Source of the DNA: Saccharina japonica
Taxonomy: Eukaryota; Sar; Phaeophyceae; Laminariales; Laminariaceae
DNA: 64,000 nucleotides
Direction: 5' to 3'
NCBI GenBank assembly: GCA_008828725.1
Contig: MEHQ01002784.1
Span: 150,298-214,297, forward strand
Shown: positions 54,996 through 64,000 of the stretch, in pieces
How the letters are laid out: each line of letters starts with the position of its first letter
Numbering within the stretch: the first letter of the stretch is position 1
Notes under the pieces: model-generated
Databases searched by the model: none
Told to the model about the DNA's origin: nothing
Seen by the model: the letters and a program-made list of their open reading frames with translations, nothing else
Program-made: the position numbers and the translations under genes

Positions 54996-57395
54996 ATTGT
55001 AGCACGTCACGCGGGTGCAAATGAAAACGACGATTACCCATCCGTGTGTTTGTTTCTTACGTCTGCGGTTCGCAATGTGTGGTATCGCCACCCCCACGCC
55101 GTCTGGGGAAACAACAAACACATTTGAAAAATACTACCAGGTGTAATTTACAGTTTTGAATGTATCATTGGAGTTGTTCATTCGATGTACCACGTGAGTT
55201 GTTCATTTGTCTCATTCGTCTGTTGCGTTATCAAACCGCAAGGCCCTCTACCGCTGTATCAGACTAGGGGGGGGTGGGGACGAGCGCTTTATTTTCTGAC
55301 TCTCGATCACCCCCTGCACTACTCTCAAACATGACCCCGAAATACCGTGTGGGGGTCAACATCGGCGTGTACTACCGCGACAAAAAAAAAAACAATCTCT
55401 TGGATTCGGACTTGGAGGAAAACAAGAGGGGTAAGGAAGAGCACGATATTTTCTGACTATCGACGAGCCTCTTGATTACTGTCGAGCATGAAGTCAACAA
55501 TACCGCCGATTGGTGGGGTCAACACTCGCGTGCTCTCGTGACAAGAAATATAAGGTCCTCGGCTGTATTCAGATTTGGAGGAAAATAAAGGGGGGGGGGG
55601 GGNTTGCCTTTTCCCCTGTTTTTGATGTGTTTTTGTTGATACGTACGAATGATGCCGCTACTGCTGTTCAGGTATATTAATAGTAGGTGTGTCGTAGAAT
55701 AGGTCTTGTTTGGACCACCTATCATTTATACTGAATACGAGTAGTTGGTTCTTGTTGTCTTTCGTTATTTTGCGCGGGACGGATGGACTACGTACTTGGG
55801 TTGGGGCTTGGGAGTGATATATGATGCACGCATGATAGGGATTGAGTACGCACGTGACGAGCACTTGACGAGCCGACATTGTTATGTTTCGGTTGTCGTG
55901 CTTTGCTTCGAACGCGATGCTACCACACTGCACGTACTAACCTTGTCAGATAGCAACAATGCAGTATACGTATGATAATAGCCGACATGCAGCAATTCTG
56001 CTGTAACTTTTACTTGGACCTGTAATCAACAGGGGAAGGTACTTGGAACATGCTCTACGGTTATTTTGTCTGTCTGCGATGTTTTTGCTATTTGTACAGA
56101 AGTACTATTATACTGCTGTNGAGTATACCAGGTATATGCGTGCGGTGGTTTTCATGATTTATGAGCATTTTCGTATGCTTATTTTGTGTGTACCTGATGT
56201 AAACGGTAGTGCTCTGTGTGTGAAAGTTTTTATGATCGCGAAGGTTGTATATACATCCATGCATACATAAAGACACTGCGTTATACCATGGTACAACGCA
56301 ACTGCGAACGTACTAATGCTCAGATAAGGTTATCATGGTTGGTATAATACGATGTTGGAAAATTCTGGGCGTTGTGATATGATATGAATATGCGATGGAG
56401 TGGAGCATTGATACCGAGTGAAAATATGTTTTGGGCGACTCAGATTGACTGCTGTATGTTGTGTGCTCTTCCGCCCTCTCTCCCTCCCTCCCTCCGTAAC
56501 GAACCAGTTATAGGTACGAGATGGTTCTGATCATCAATCATGTAGCACAAATGCTATGTTATTAAAAGCAGGAGGAGTACAAGTGGAGTAGGTGCTTTAA
56601 ACACGTAATCATATAGCAGTTACTATGTGCTCTTTGTTGGCGATGTGAAATATGCACTTGCACTTGTTGTCTGATCACGCCATTCGAATCTTGATGAATA
56701 TATATATATGAATGCGTGTTGTCTTTCCGCGCACTGCTATTGGTTGGTTAAAACGCTGTTCTTGAGGCATTGTTGCTTGTTGATAAAATAGTCACTTCAG
56801 AGCTTTCTTGTGTGGAATCTCTCGATAGTTCTTGATTATACCAGCACTCGGGCAAGGGGAGATCACGTTTCCCCGATGATAAGTTGGCGTAATAACTACT
56901 GCTGTAAGCTTGAAACCATACCACGCGGTCGGATAAATTACGTTTGCGTATGAATGAGGATTTGAGATTTATTGTTTTAGTTTTAGAGTCAATCTCAATG
57001 TGATACCGTCTCTGGCTGTCTGGCCTGGGCGGCTGTTTCTGATAGTTCGGAAAATACATTGATTGACTGGTTGACTGATTGAACGAGGATTCGTAGAATG
57101 GAGGAGTTTGAATGAGTTTCTGATTGGCCTGGTGGGGTTAAGGTTGGGTTGTGGTTTTTGATTGATGGTTTTCGGGCATTGAAAATTCTGGCTGTTCTAC
57201 TGATTAAAATAGATGGTTACTGCTGTGCAGTATATACTGTTCTTGGTCGAACCGTGATCGGGAGCTGTATTGTTGATTGTCAGGGAGATATTCAATGATG
57301 ATAACGGCTGGTCTGGTAGTTCCGAGAATACATTGTACGGTATTGAGATTTGATCGAGGATTTTCAGAGTTTCGAGATTCTTGCAACGTGCAGTG
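54996..57395. other. No recognisable gene
   Basis: Unknown bases at 55603 (at the end of a G14 run) and 56120. Contains a GACCCC.AAATAC / GTGGGGGTCAACA pair of loose repeats (55330-55540) and a CTCCCTCCCTCC run at 56478. Many short AT-rich frames, none with similarity. Confidence 0.4.
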
Positions 57396-57399
57396 GTTT

Positions 57400-57690
57400 C
57401 TGAAGTTAGCTACTACTGGACAAACCTGTATCGACCTGTTGACACCGAGCTGATAACCGTTGATTACCGAGGCCTTATTGCCCTAGTTACGGCAGCTGAG
57501 TGTCTTGGAAGATTGTTGAAGTCTTGAGCCAGTATGGTTAATTTTGGTCTCTGAAGTTGGTACTACTGGACAAACCTATATCGACCTGTTGACACCGAGC
57601 TGATGACCGTCTGATTACCGAGGCCTTATGCCTAGTTACGGCAGCTGAGTGTCTTGGAAGATTGTTGAAGTTTGAACCAGTATGGTTTAG
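57400..57690 (+). repeat. Two tandem units of ~140 bp
   Basis: Both units run CTACTGGACAAACC, TATCGACCTGTTGACACCGA, GATTACCGAGGCCTTA and GTTACGGCAGCTGAGTGTCT. They differ by a few bases and 1-2 base indels. A smaller duplication with GAATTTGCTTGAGGTTTT follows at 57745-57815. Confidence 0.9.
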
Positions 57691-58044
57691 ATTGTGGTAT
57701 TGATTTGAATGAGTTGTGCTTGAATTTCTGGTATTCGGCACTTTGAATTTGCTTGAGGTTTTTATTGAATCTTGTGGTATTCGGTACTTTCGAATTTGCT
57801 TGAGGTTTTGGGACATTGTGGTCCACATTTGGTACGTGAATTTGGAATGTGTGATATTGATTCGGGATGATGATTTGTGGTTTTCGGGACAGATATGAGG
57901 TGTGACATACTATGATATTGTGATGCTTTATTGCCATACTGTTCACCATGCAGGGAGGATATTAGTTGATGGGCTGTACACCTGTTCGGTATGCATACTG
58001 CGGATGTGTGGTGTCGCACAGTATCGATTGCAAAGCAGGGAGGA

Positions 58045-58330
58045 CATTGATTGTGTCTTGGTACTCGATACAGACAGGTATTGCGTCATATATTAGGGAG
58101 TTCATATACTTGATGAGGCTTTCTCCATCTGTGAGGTCTCGTGCTTGCTGGTGACTTCTTGACCGACTTGCTCGACTTGCTCGTGCGCCTCGATGGTGGC
58201 CTGCGAGGTCCGACGATAATATATATACACTTAACTACGTGGTTTATGTCTCCATGAGCAGCGCTCCAGCTCCCTGACCCTGCCTACCTTTGCTAGGCCC
58301 TGGCATGAGCCGTAGATCGTATCCAATATC
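58045..58330 (+). repeat. Inverted repeat, left arm (~285 bp)
   Basis: This is complementary to 61385-61677 at roughly 85-90 percent by eye. Landmarks are TTGGTACTCGATACAG, GGAGTTCATA, GAGGCTTTCTCCATCTGTGA, GGTGGCCTGCGAGGTCCGAC, AACTACGTGGTTTATGTCTC and TAGGCCCTGGCATGAGCC. It reads inward into the poly-C satellite. No target duplication was found at the outer edge. Confidence 0.85.
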
Positions 58331-58499
58331 TGTCCGTTCACTGTACAATGTGCAGAGTGCTTGTGAAGTTCCAGACCTAGAATTCAAAGACCGAGCTACC
58401 CCCCTCCCCCCCTATAGGCCCAGCCCTCACGTTCCCCCCCCTCACATGCTTGTAGGTTACATTTGTTTTGAACGGTCCAGCCCCCCCCCCGTTGTGTTC

Positions 58500-59935
58500 G
58501 CTTGTATTATGATGGAGTGCAGCATGTAGTGTTGGTCATAACAAATTTACCCCAGTGTAGCTGCGCCTGGTTACGTTTGGCTCTTTTCTTGATAAGAGTG
58601 CAAGGGGTTATCGAGCGTCCGAACAGAAAGTGCCCTCTCCCCTCGTTTCTTCCCAGGCTGTAAGATTTGTGGTTGCCACGAGAGTACCCCGGTGTACCCC
58701 GGTGTTCATTCCCCTCCCCCTTTAATTTGGGGTTTCTTTTCGGTACCAGTACAGGGGGTTGTCAAGCGCCATACACAACCCCCCCCCCCCCCCATGTTGT
58801 TTCCTCCCAGTTTGAAATATGGGTGGGGGGTATGATGTGTGCCTGGTATGTATTGTTGTCGCGAGAGTACCGTGTTGTTGACCCCCCATTATTACGCGTG
58901 CTTTTTCATAGGAGTGCAGGCGGTTTTTTGTCGAGTGTCATAACCGAGAGTGCTAATTTCCCCCCTCTTCTTTTCCTCCGGGTTTGGTACAGCAGTGGAT
59001 GGTTTAATATGTTGAAATATTGTTTGATTATCAGAGTACCCCCGTAATTTCCCGGCCACTCTCTGTTTTGGCGTTATTTGTTGCAGGAGTGCAGCGGCTT
59101 GTCAAGTGCCGTAAACGGGATAGCTTCTACCGTCCTCTTGTTTTCTGCCCCAGTTTGATACAGCAGTAGACACCGTTTTTTTTTATAACTTTGGTCGCGA
59201 GCGTACGCGAGCGTTAATCCCCCCCCCCCCCCCGCCGTGTTTTTGGCAATATTTTCAATGGGGATGTGGAGGAGGTCTCGAGCGTTGCAAGCACAAATGC
59301 TCTTTACACCTCTCCTTTTTTTCGAGCCAGGCTGAAACAGCAGTGGGATACGCAAGAAATATGTTTGTCGCGAGAGTGCCCCGATGCTGACCCCCCCCCC
59401 CCCCCCCCCATTATGTTTTGCTTTCCTCCTACTAAAGTGCAGGGAGTTGTCGAGCGTCCAAACAGAAAGTGCTCTTCCCCCCGTTTTGTTCTCCTCTCGG
59501 GCTGCTACAGCAGAGAAGAGTGTGTATTTAATGTTTTGTGGCGCGAGAGTAGATTGGTGCTGACCCCCTGTTTATTCGGCATTTTCTTTAATGGGGGCGC
59601 ATCGGGTTGCCAAGCGCTGTCGACGCAAGTGCTCGGTTCCCTCGCGTATTTATTCCCGGTCTTAAACAGCAGTGGAGGATCTTGCTTTGGTTTTCGTTGC
59701 GAGAGTACCGCGTTGTTTACCCCCCCCCCCCCTCGTTATAAGTACGGTAGTCTCGCCCGTCTCCCCACACAATCGGCGAGCAAAACCGATTTTTGGCTAC
59801 TGACAGGCAACAGCGGTGCTTGTAGGAAGCTTGTTCTGCTGATCCCCCCCTCGTTATCTACACTCGCTTAAAATAGAAGTGCAGGAGGTTGGGTTTCGAG
59901 CGTCATAGCGAAAGGGGGGAAAGGCAATCGATCAG
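58500..59935 (+). repeat. Poly-C satellite array, about eight ~165-bp units
   Basis: Anchor GAGTGCAG (or variant) lies near 58514, 58601, 58757, 58914, 59088, 59265, 59438, 59590 and 59878. Each unit has the anchor, a TGTCGAGCGTC motif, AGAAAGTGCTC, CCCAGNCTGATACAGCAGTG, GTCGCGAGAGTACCC and a C-run of 5-16. Unit length varies between about 145 and 180 bp. It lies wholly inside the inverted-repeat unit. It is not protein-coding in any consistent frame. Confidence 0.85.
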
Positions 59936-59958
59936 GCAGCACGAACACAGCGTATACC

Positions 59959-61314
59959 TCAATCAGGGCTGAACGGAGGCATGAGCCCAGCACCCAGGCG
60001 CCATTGCGGTCCAGCTTCCATGCTGATCCAAACACAACCTTGCTGTAGGTGGTGTTGCTTGCCGCCGCCCCACCCGTCCTTGCTCCCCTGCTCCTGCTGC
60101 TGCTGCTGCTCCTCCTCTTCCTTCTCCGCCTCTTCCTCCTCTTTCCTTCGCTCGAATGATAACAGGGCTCCGTGTGCCAGCACCAAGCGACTCGCCACTA
60201 CCAGGGCGTGCTGCTCCGCCTCGAGGTCTGCACGCGTGCCTTCCGCGGGCGGTGGCGGAGGCGGTGGTAGAGGCGGCGGTGGCGGCAGCGGCGGTGGCAA
60301 CGGGTGATACTCCTGCTCCTCGCCCATCCCAACGCCGTCCTCTCCATCTCCTACTCTATGCTCCTCCGCCAGAAACCCCCTGCCACTCGTACATAAAACC
60401 ATCTCTCCGACCTCTTTCTCTTCCGCGTGTGACGCTTCCTTCGTCACCGCGGGGTGGGTTTCAACGTGGCGCGCAGATAGAGCCACCTGCTCTACTAGCG
60501 CGCCCGGGCTCACCCAACAAACCGGCTCAAAGGGGCTTCTCTCAATCGGATGCAGCTGCGGCAGGGCCCCCTGCCCATCCTGTGCACTGCTGCCGCTCCG
60601 AGAGGTCTGCACTCCACTAAGCTCCTCAGCTTGTTCTTCTCTGTCCTCGTCACCCATATCTTCTCCTTTTTCTCCTCTCGTCGCTTCCTCATCAAGTTCG
60701 GGGGTGGGCGTAGAGCGGGTATGGTTTGCAGCAGTGGCCAACGTGCCGGCTCGAACCTCCTGCTCTTGCCGCACTGATGTCCAAGCTGCTTTCCTCCTCT
60801 GCTCTGCCATTGCCCTCTCCGAATCAGCGCACTGTGCCTCACTCGTCGCGGCTGCCAGCTTCGCTGCTGCTAACTCTCTCCTCATCTCCTCCATCTGCTC
60901 GCGAAGGGCTGCCACCTGTATCGCAGTGTCTGCAGCCCCTCCCATCTCGTCTTCCTGCTGCTGCTCCGGCTGTTGCTGCTTCCGCTGCTCGCCTGCGTTG
61001 CTCGTGCTTCGAGCAGCAAGCGGCTCCACCGGCGCCGGCTCAGGTCTGGCAAAGGCGGCACGATGTTGCTGCGGTCGGATCGGGTGGACTACCTCTTGCC
61101 GCCACTTGAACTGGTGCTGAGCCGAGTTGATCCGAAAATCCACCTCAGTGAGACGAGCCCTCTCGTTCGCAAGCACGGCAACCCGTCCAGTACGCGCAGC
61201 CCAAGCTTCATAGTTCACGATGCGTTGAACCAGGACGAAGCGCTCGGCATACAGCTTGTCGACAACTCCCATCAGCTGCACCGTCTTCCATCTTTCAAAC
61301 TCCGCGGCATCCAT
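59959..61314 (-). CDS. Coiled-coil / proline-rich hypothetical protein
   Basis: This is a long frame of 451 codons from ATG 61314 (MDAAEFERWK); the frame stays open to a TTG at 61374, which would give 471. The N-terminal third (FERWKTVQLMGVVDKLYAER, then QRIVNYEAWAARTG) looks like ordinary folded protein. Next come a Gln/Glu-rich stretch and a heptad-rich coiled coil (AALREQMEEMRRELAAAKLA). Then come an acidic region, a proline run (PPPLPPPPPLPPPPPPPA) and an EEEEAEKEEEEQQQQQ tail. I do not recognise the family. Its start lies about 70 bp inside the right inverted repeat, which would serve as promoter or leader. It could be a structural, gag-like or accessory protein of the repeat-bounded unit, or a host gene. 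Composition alone could also keep the frame open. Confidence 0.5.
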   Translation of the reverse strand: MDAAEFERWKTVQLMGVVDKLYAERFVLVQRIVNYEAWAARTGRVAVLANERARLTEVDFRINSAQHQFKWRQEVVHPIRPQQHRAAFARPEPAPVEPLAARSTSNAGEQRKQQQPEQQQEDEMGGAADTAIQVAALREQMEEMRRELAAAKLAAATSEAQCADSERAMAEQRRKAAWTSVRQEQEVRAGTLATAANHTRSTPTPELDEEATRGEKGEDMGDEDREEQAEELSGVQTSRSGSSAQDGQGALPQLHPIERSPFEPVCWVSPGALVEQVALSARHVETHPAVTKEASHAEEKEVGEMVLCTSGRGFLAEEHRVGDGEDGVGMGEEQEYHPLPPPLPPPPPLPPPPPPPAEGTRADLEAEQHALVVASRLVLAHGALLSFERRKEEEEAEKEEEEQQQQQEQGSKDGWGGGKQHHLQQGCVWISMEAGPQWRLGAGLMPPFSPD

Positions 61315-61384
61315 ATCGACGCGGAAAAACCCACCACTGCCTGATGCCCCAAGCAACCCGAGATCACGTGTCAACGACCCGCTA

Positions 61385-61677
61385 TAGCGTATTGATACGA
61401 CCTCGGGCTCATGCCAGGGCCTAGCACAGGCGGGCAGGGTCAGGGAGCTGGAGCGCTCCTCATGGAGACATAAACCACGTAGTTAAGAGTATATATATTA
61501 TCGTCGGACCTCGCAGGCCACCATCCAGGCGCAGCGAGCAAGTCAAGGAGTCAAGTCAGGGAAGTCACCAGCAAGCACGAGACCTCACAGATGGAGAAAG
61601 CCTCATCAAGTGTATGAACTCCCTAATATATGAAACCGTCATCATACCTGCTGTATCGAGTACCAAGCACAATCAAT
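61385..61677 (-). repeat. Inverted repeat, right arm (~285 bp)
   Basis: This is the complement of 58045-58330, oriented so that it leads into the ORF that starts at 61314. The short extra match GATCGTATCCAATA / TATTGATACGACCTCGGG just inside both arms extends the similarity a little past 61404. Confidence 0.85.
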
Positions 61678-62029
61678 ACAGATGTCCACTACATCCCGCT
61701 ATCAGAATGCGAACAAGCGCCGGCAGATGTACAACATCTTACAATCAGAGCAGCCCCCCCTCCACCTCGAGTTCAAGGAAGTCGGGTGTGTTCAGAATAA
61801 AAGCAGACGTTCATCGCCACACCTGACACTCCTCCATTGCCTGCCCAACGCTCGCCCGTTCACGACCACCTCGTCCATCTATAATAGCTTAATACTCCAG
61901 CACACCCCCAAATTCCACGCGCCATTATTGATCCCTCTTGCGCGCCATAAGTGCGGCCGATTTTGAACGCTCAGGTGTCGAAAAATGGGCTGGCTACGCA
62001 ATATACAATGCGTTAAAATGTAGGCTTCT
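61678..62029. other. No recognisable gene
   Basis: This lies between the inverted-repeat unit and the Harbinger pseudogene. It may include further downstream remains of the Harbinger element, but no motif could be read. Confidence 0.35.
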
Positions 62030-63449
62030 TCCCAATGTTATCCTTTGGGCGCAACAGTGGGAAGATTGAGTCCACGCCGACCAATCGTTCGCGCCCTCAT
62101 TAACGATGATAGAGACTCTGCCAGAGCGATGCTCGCATTGCACGTCGCTCGTAGGTTGAGGTCGTATCCCGTCTTGCTGCCCGAGAAGTAGGATACTGTG
62201 TTGAAGGTTCTCCTTAAAAGCGGTACTTTCCGTTTCATCAACAGACCATCGGTGGCGGACGCAACATGGCCGAAGACGCCGCTTGTGCTATTTGTCTGCC
62301 TTTGGGACGACACAGACATTGACGGGGAGGGGAACCAAACATTTCCGCGCAGGCGTACGTCACAGTGAGTCACATAAAATGCACAAACGCAATGCTGCCC
62401 CAGAAGCATGGCTGGCCACGAAGAGATAAGTAGGCCTGGTATCCCCTTCGGAAAACAACTAAATAGCCCCACTTTCTTACGTACAACTTGCAAATCTTAG
62501 GGTCGATCTTAACGAGGAGTGCATTTCAGGTTTTTCCGGAAATTTCTGTTTCTTATTCTGGTTATTTCTGGTTTTACCAGAAAAACTTCATCCCCGAAAA
62601 AACTGGCCTCCAAGTTTTTCTGGTAATCCCGTAAATTTCTGGTTTTTATGGGTACGATCGGGCAGCCCCACCGTGCCAGCCGTGCCACCCCTCACGAACA
62701 CACAGGGCTGGCCAGGGTTGTCCCCGAGGTCCTTCACAGGCCATGGCCGATAGCAGAAGGCGCAAAAGCTTTCTGAGCTCTCACAATCGAGTTGACATAG
62801 TGACCGCACCGAGGTGCCCGACCGACCGAGCTCGCTGAGGGCTGTAGCTCAAGCATTTGTAGCGTTGGGCGTCGTAGCGCGACGAGTTGGTGATGGATTC
62901 CACTCTCCGAGGCATCGACACCTGCCTACGAGCCAGGTCGACTGCAGTAGGACCACCACACGGATGGTTACCGAGAGCGCTGCTGCTGTAGTGACGGTTT
63001 TGTGCCTGGTGGACGATTATTAGCGAGGCAACTGAAGCTCCTACTCGTTAAGGACCCATCTTTAAAAATACCGAAATTTCCGTAAAAACCAGAAAAATAA
63101 TTTTCTCGTTAAGATCGACCCTTACGCGCTGCACTGCCTCTGCTGCAAACTGCTGTTGCCGTCCACCGTGAGTAGGTAACTTCACCATGGATCTCGTGGC
63201 AAGCCTTTGGGCCTCTACCACCGTCTGCAGAAAGAAGAACGGGCCGACTTCAGGGGTGTTGTTGATGGCGTCGACGACCTCCCACATGATGGTGTATGCT
63301 GAGGAGTGTGAAATTCCTAATCTCGACGCGACATCCAGAGAGGAACCTCCCGCGAGCATTCGCAGGCCTATCGCCAGGTTGATTTTGATCTCCATCTCGA
63401 TATCAACGCGCGACACAGACCTGCGTAATAGCAGGAGCGGCATCAACAA
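62030..63449 (-). pseudogene. PIF/Harbinger-type transposase pseudogene, interrupted
   Basis: The 5' part (63449 to 63125) encodes INLAIGLRMLAGGSSLDVAS, GISHSSAYTIMWEVVDAINN, the conserved N-terminal region of PIF/Harbinger DDE nucleases. The 3' part (62493 to about 62038) encodes SATDGLLMKRKVP with the first catalytic Asp, then YFSGSKTGYDLNLRATCNA, the segment that follows it in the family. Between them sits a 622-bp insertion. A one-base phase difference remains between the two halves, and the downstream catalytic Asp and Glu are not recognisable. The copy is dead. Confidence 0.82.
62500..63121. mobile_element. 622-bp Harbinger-type MITE inside the transposase pseudogene
   Basis: Perfect 17-bp termini GGGTCGATCTTAACGAG and CTCGTTAAGATCGACCC continue as an imperfect inverted repeat rich in TTTCTGG/CCAGAAA to about 45-60 bp. 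A 3-bp duplication TTA flanks both ends (62497-62499 and 63122-63124). A TTA/TAA target is the Harbinger hallmark. The interior encodes no transposase. Confidence 0.87.
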
Positions 63450-64000
63450 AAACGGTGTTGGTGTCCACCTCTACCAGCTTCGATACCATCCACTGCACAG
63501 CAGCAGTACTACGAGTACTCGTGCCGTTGCCGGCCTGCCTCCATGCACTGATCTTGCGTTGCAACCTCGATTAATCTGCTGTAGTGCTGCTGTACCTATA
63601 GATGCAGTAATAACTGCATTGCTGCTGCTGTAAACCACTTATTGGTAAATGACACTGTACAGCTGTTCGGCGCGAGGTTCAAGCGACGGCGCGGCGTTTT
63701 GCACAAGCACTAATATACCGGTACCTGGTATATATGATATCACGTACAGTACTGGTACGTACGGGTCAAGTTATCATATGGCCACGATACTACCCCAGGT
63801 ATGTACGACGTACGTACGTACATACAGTACACGATAGGACAGGACACCCAACAACAGGCCAACAACAAGCCAGGCTGAGTTTGGAGGAAAATAATAAATT
63901 TGAGATTCGTTATCTTGAAATTAGTGTAGAAAACACCCTATCTCAAATAAGCAATCGAGCCTGGGCCAACTTTCCTGCTTTCCTGTTTCGTATTAGGCGT
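63450..64000. other. No recognisable gene
   Basis: This holds a run of CTGCTGTA words (63575-63630), (ACGT)n-type words at 63805-63822, and an AT-rich right edge. The upstream part of the Harbinger pseudogene may extend into 63450-63500. Confidence 0.4.

Noticed and set aside
57200..58020. Asn/Ser-rich minus-strand ORFs suggesting a gene
   Set aside because: They cross the 140-bp tandem repeat and AT-rich text, overlap each other in several frames and have no domain.

Overview
The window looks like nuclear DNA of a repeat-rich eukaryote. There is no bacterial gene packing, and only one conserved, intact single-exon reading frame is visible: a short-chain dehydrogenase at 36904-37800. Almost everything else I can explain is transposable-element debris, tRNA-derived SINE-like repeats, minisatellites and simple repeats. 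TTAGGG-type telomere words occur inside two small transposons. The element mix (a chromodomain Ty3/gypsy element, PIF/Harbinger, hAT, Mutator-like, DDE-type and piggyBac-like MITEs) would fit a stramenopile alga such as a brown alga, but that placement is a weak inference. Five single unknown bases (17467, 36149, 37872, 55603, 56120) show that the assembly was not fully resolved.

Layout. 1-7.8 kb: Tc1/mariner-like end fragment, a 551-bp TIR element, a near-perfect 28-bp hairpin, a 1.37-kb non-autonomous hAT element carrying a 30-bp minisatellite, and a 73-bp triplication. 7.8-11.4 kb: a decayed Ty3/gypsy pol with RT, RNase H, integrase and a chromodomain-like tail. 13.7-16.5 kb: two families of direct repeats. 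18-22.4 kb: SINE-like repeat, a 9-bp-TSD MITE, hAT elements rich in GTTGCGC, and a Tc1/mariner-like element inserted beside pogo-like termini. 23.4-29.4 kb: three copies of a long-TIR, 9-bp-TSD (Mutator-like) element. Two lie head to head as a 2.3-kb near-perfect palindrome. The third carries two further nested insertions. 30-36 kb: more repeat copies. 36.9-37.8 kb: the dehydrogenase gene. 38.6-42.6 kb: a dispersed repeat and convergent DDE transposase pseudogenes. 42.9-43.3 kb: a foldback element with telomere-like words. 44-52.9 kb: a tandem duplication whose second copy lacks 1.63 kb. 52-59.9 kb: ~165-bp poly-C satellite units. 58-61.7 kb: a 3.6-kb unit with ~280-bp inverted repeats and a 451-471 aa coiled-coil/proline-rich ORF. 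62-63.5 kb: a PIF/Harbinger transposase pseudogene split by a 622-bp MITE with a TTA duplication.

How the parts relate. The dehydrogenase is the only candidate host housekeeping gene and has no visible partner genes. The mobile elements form a layered record: target-site duplications of 2 (TA), 3 (TTA), 4 (TTAA), 6, 8 and 9 bp can be read directly, and nesting gives a relative order of insertion. The least familiar object is the inverted-repeat unit at 58.0-61.7 kb, whose protein I cannot assign to any transposase family.
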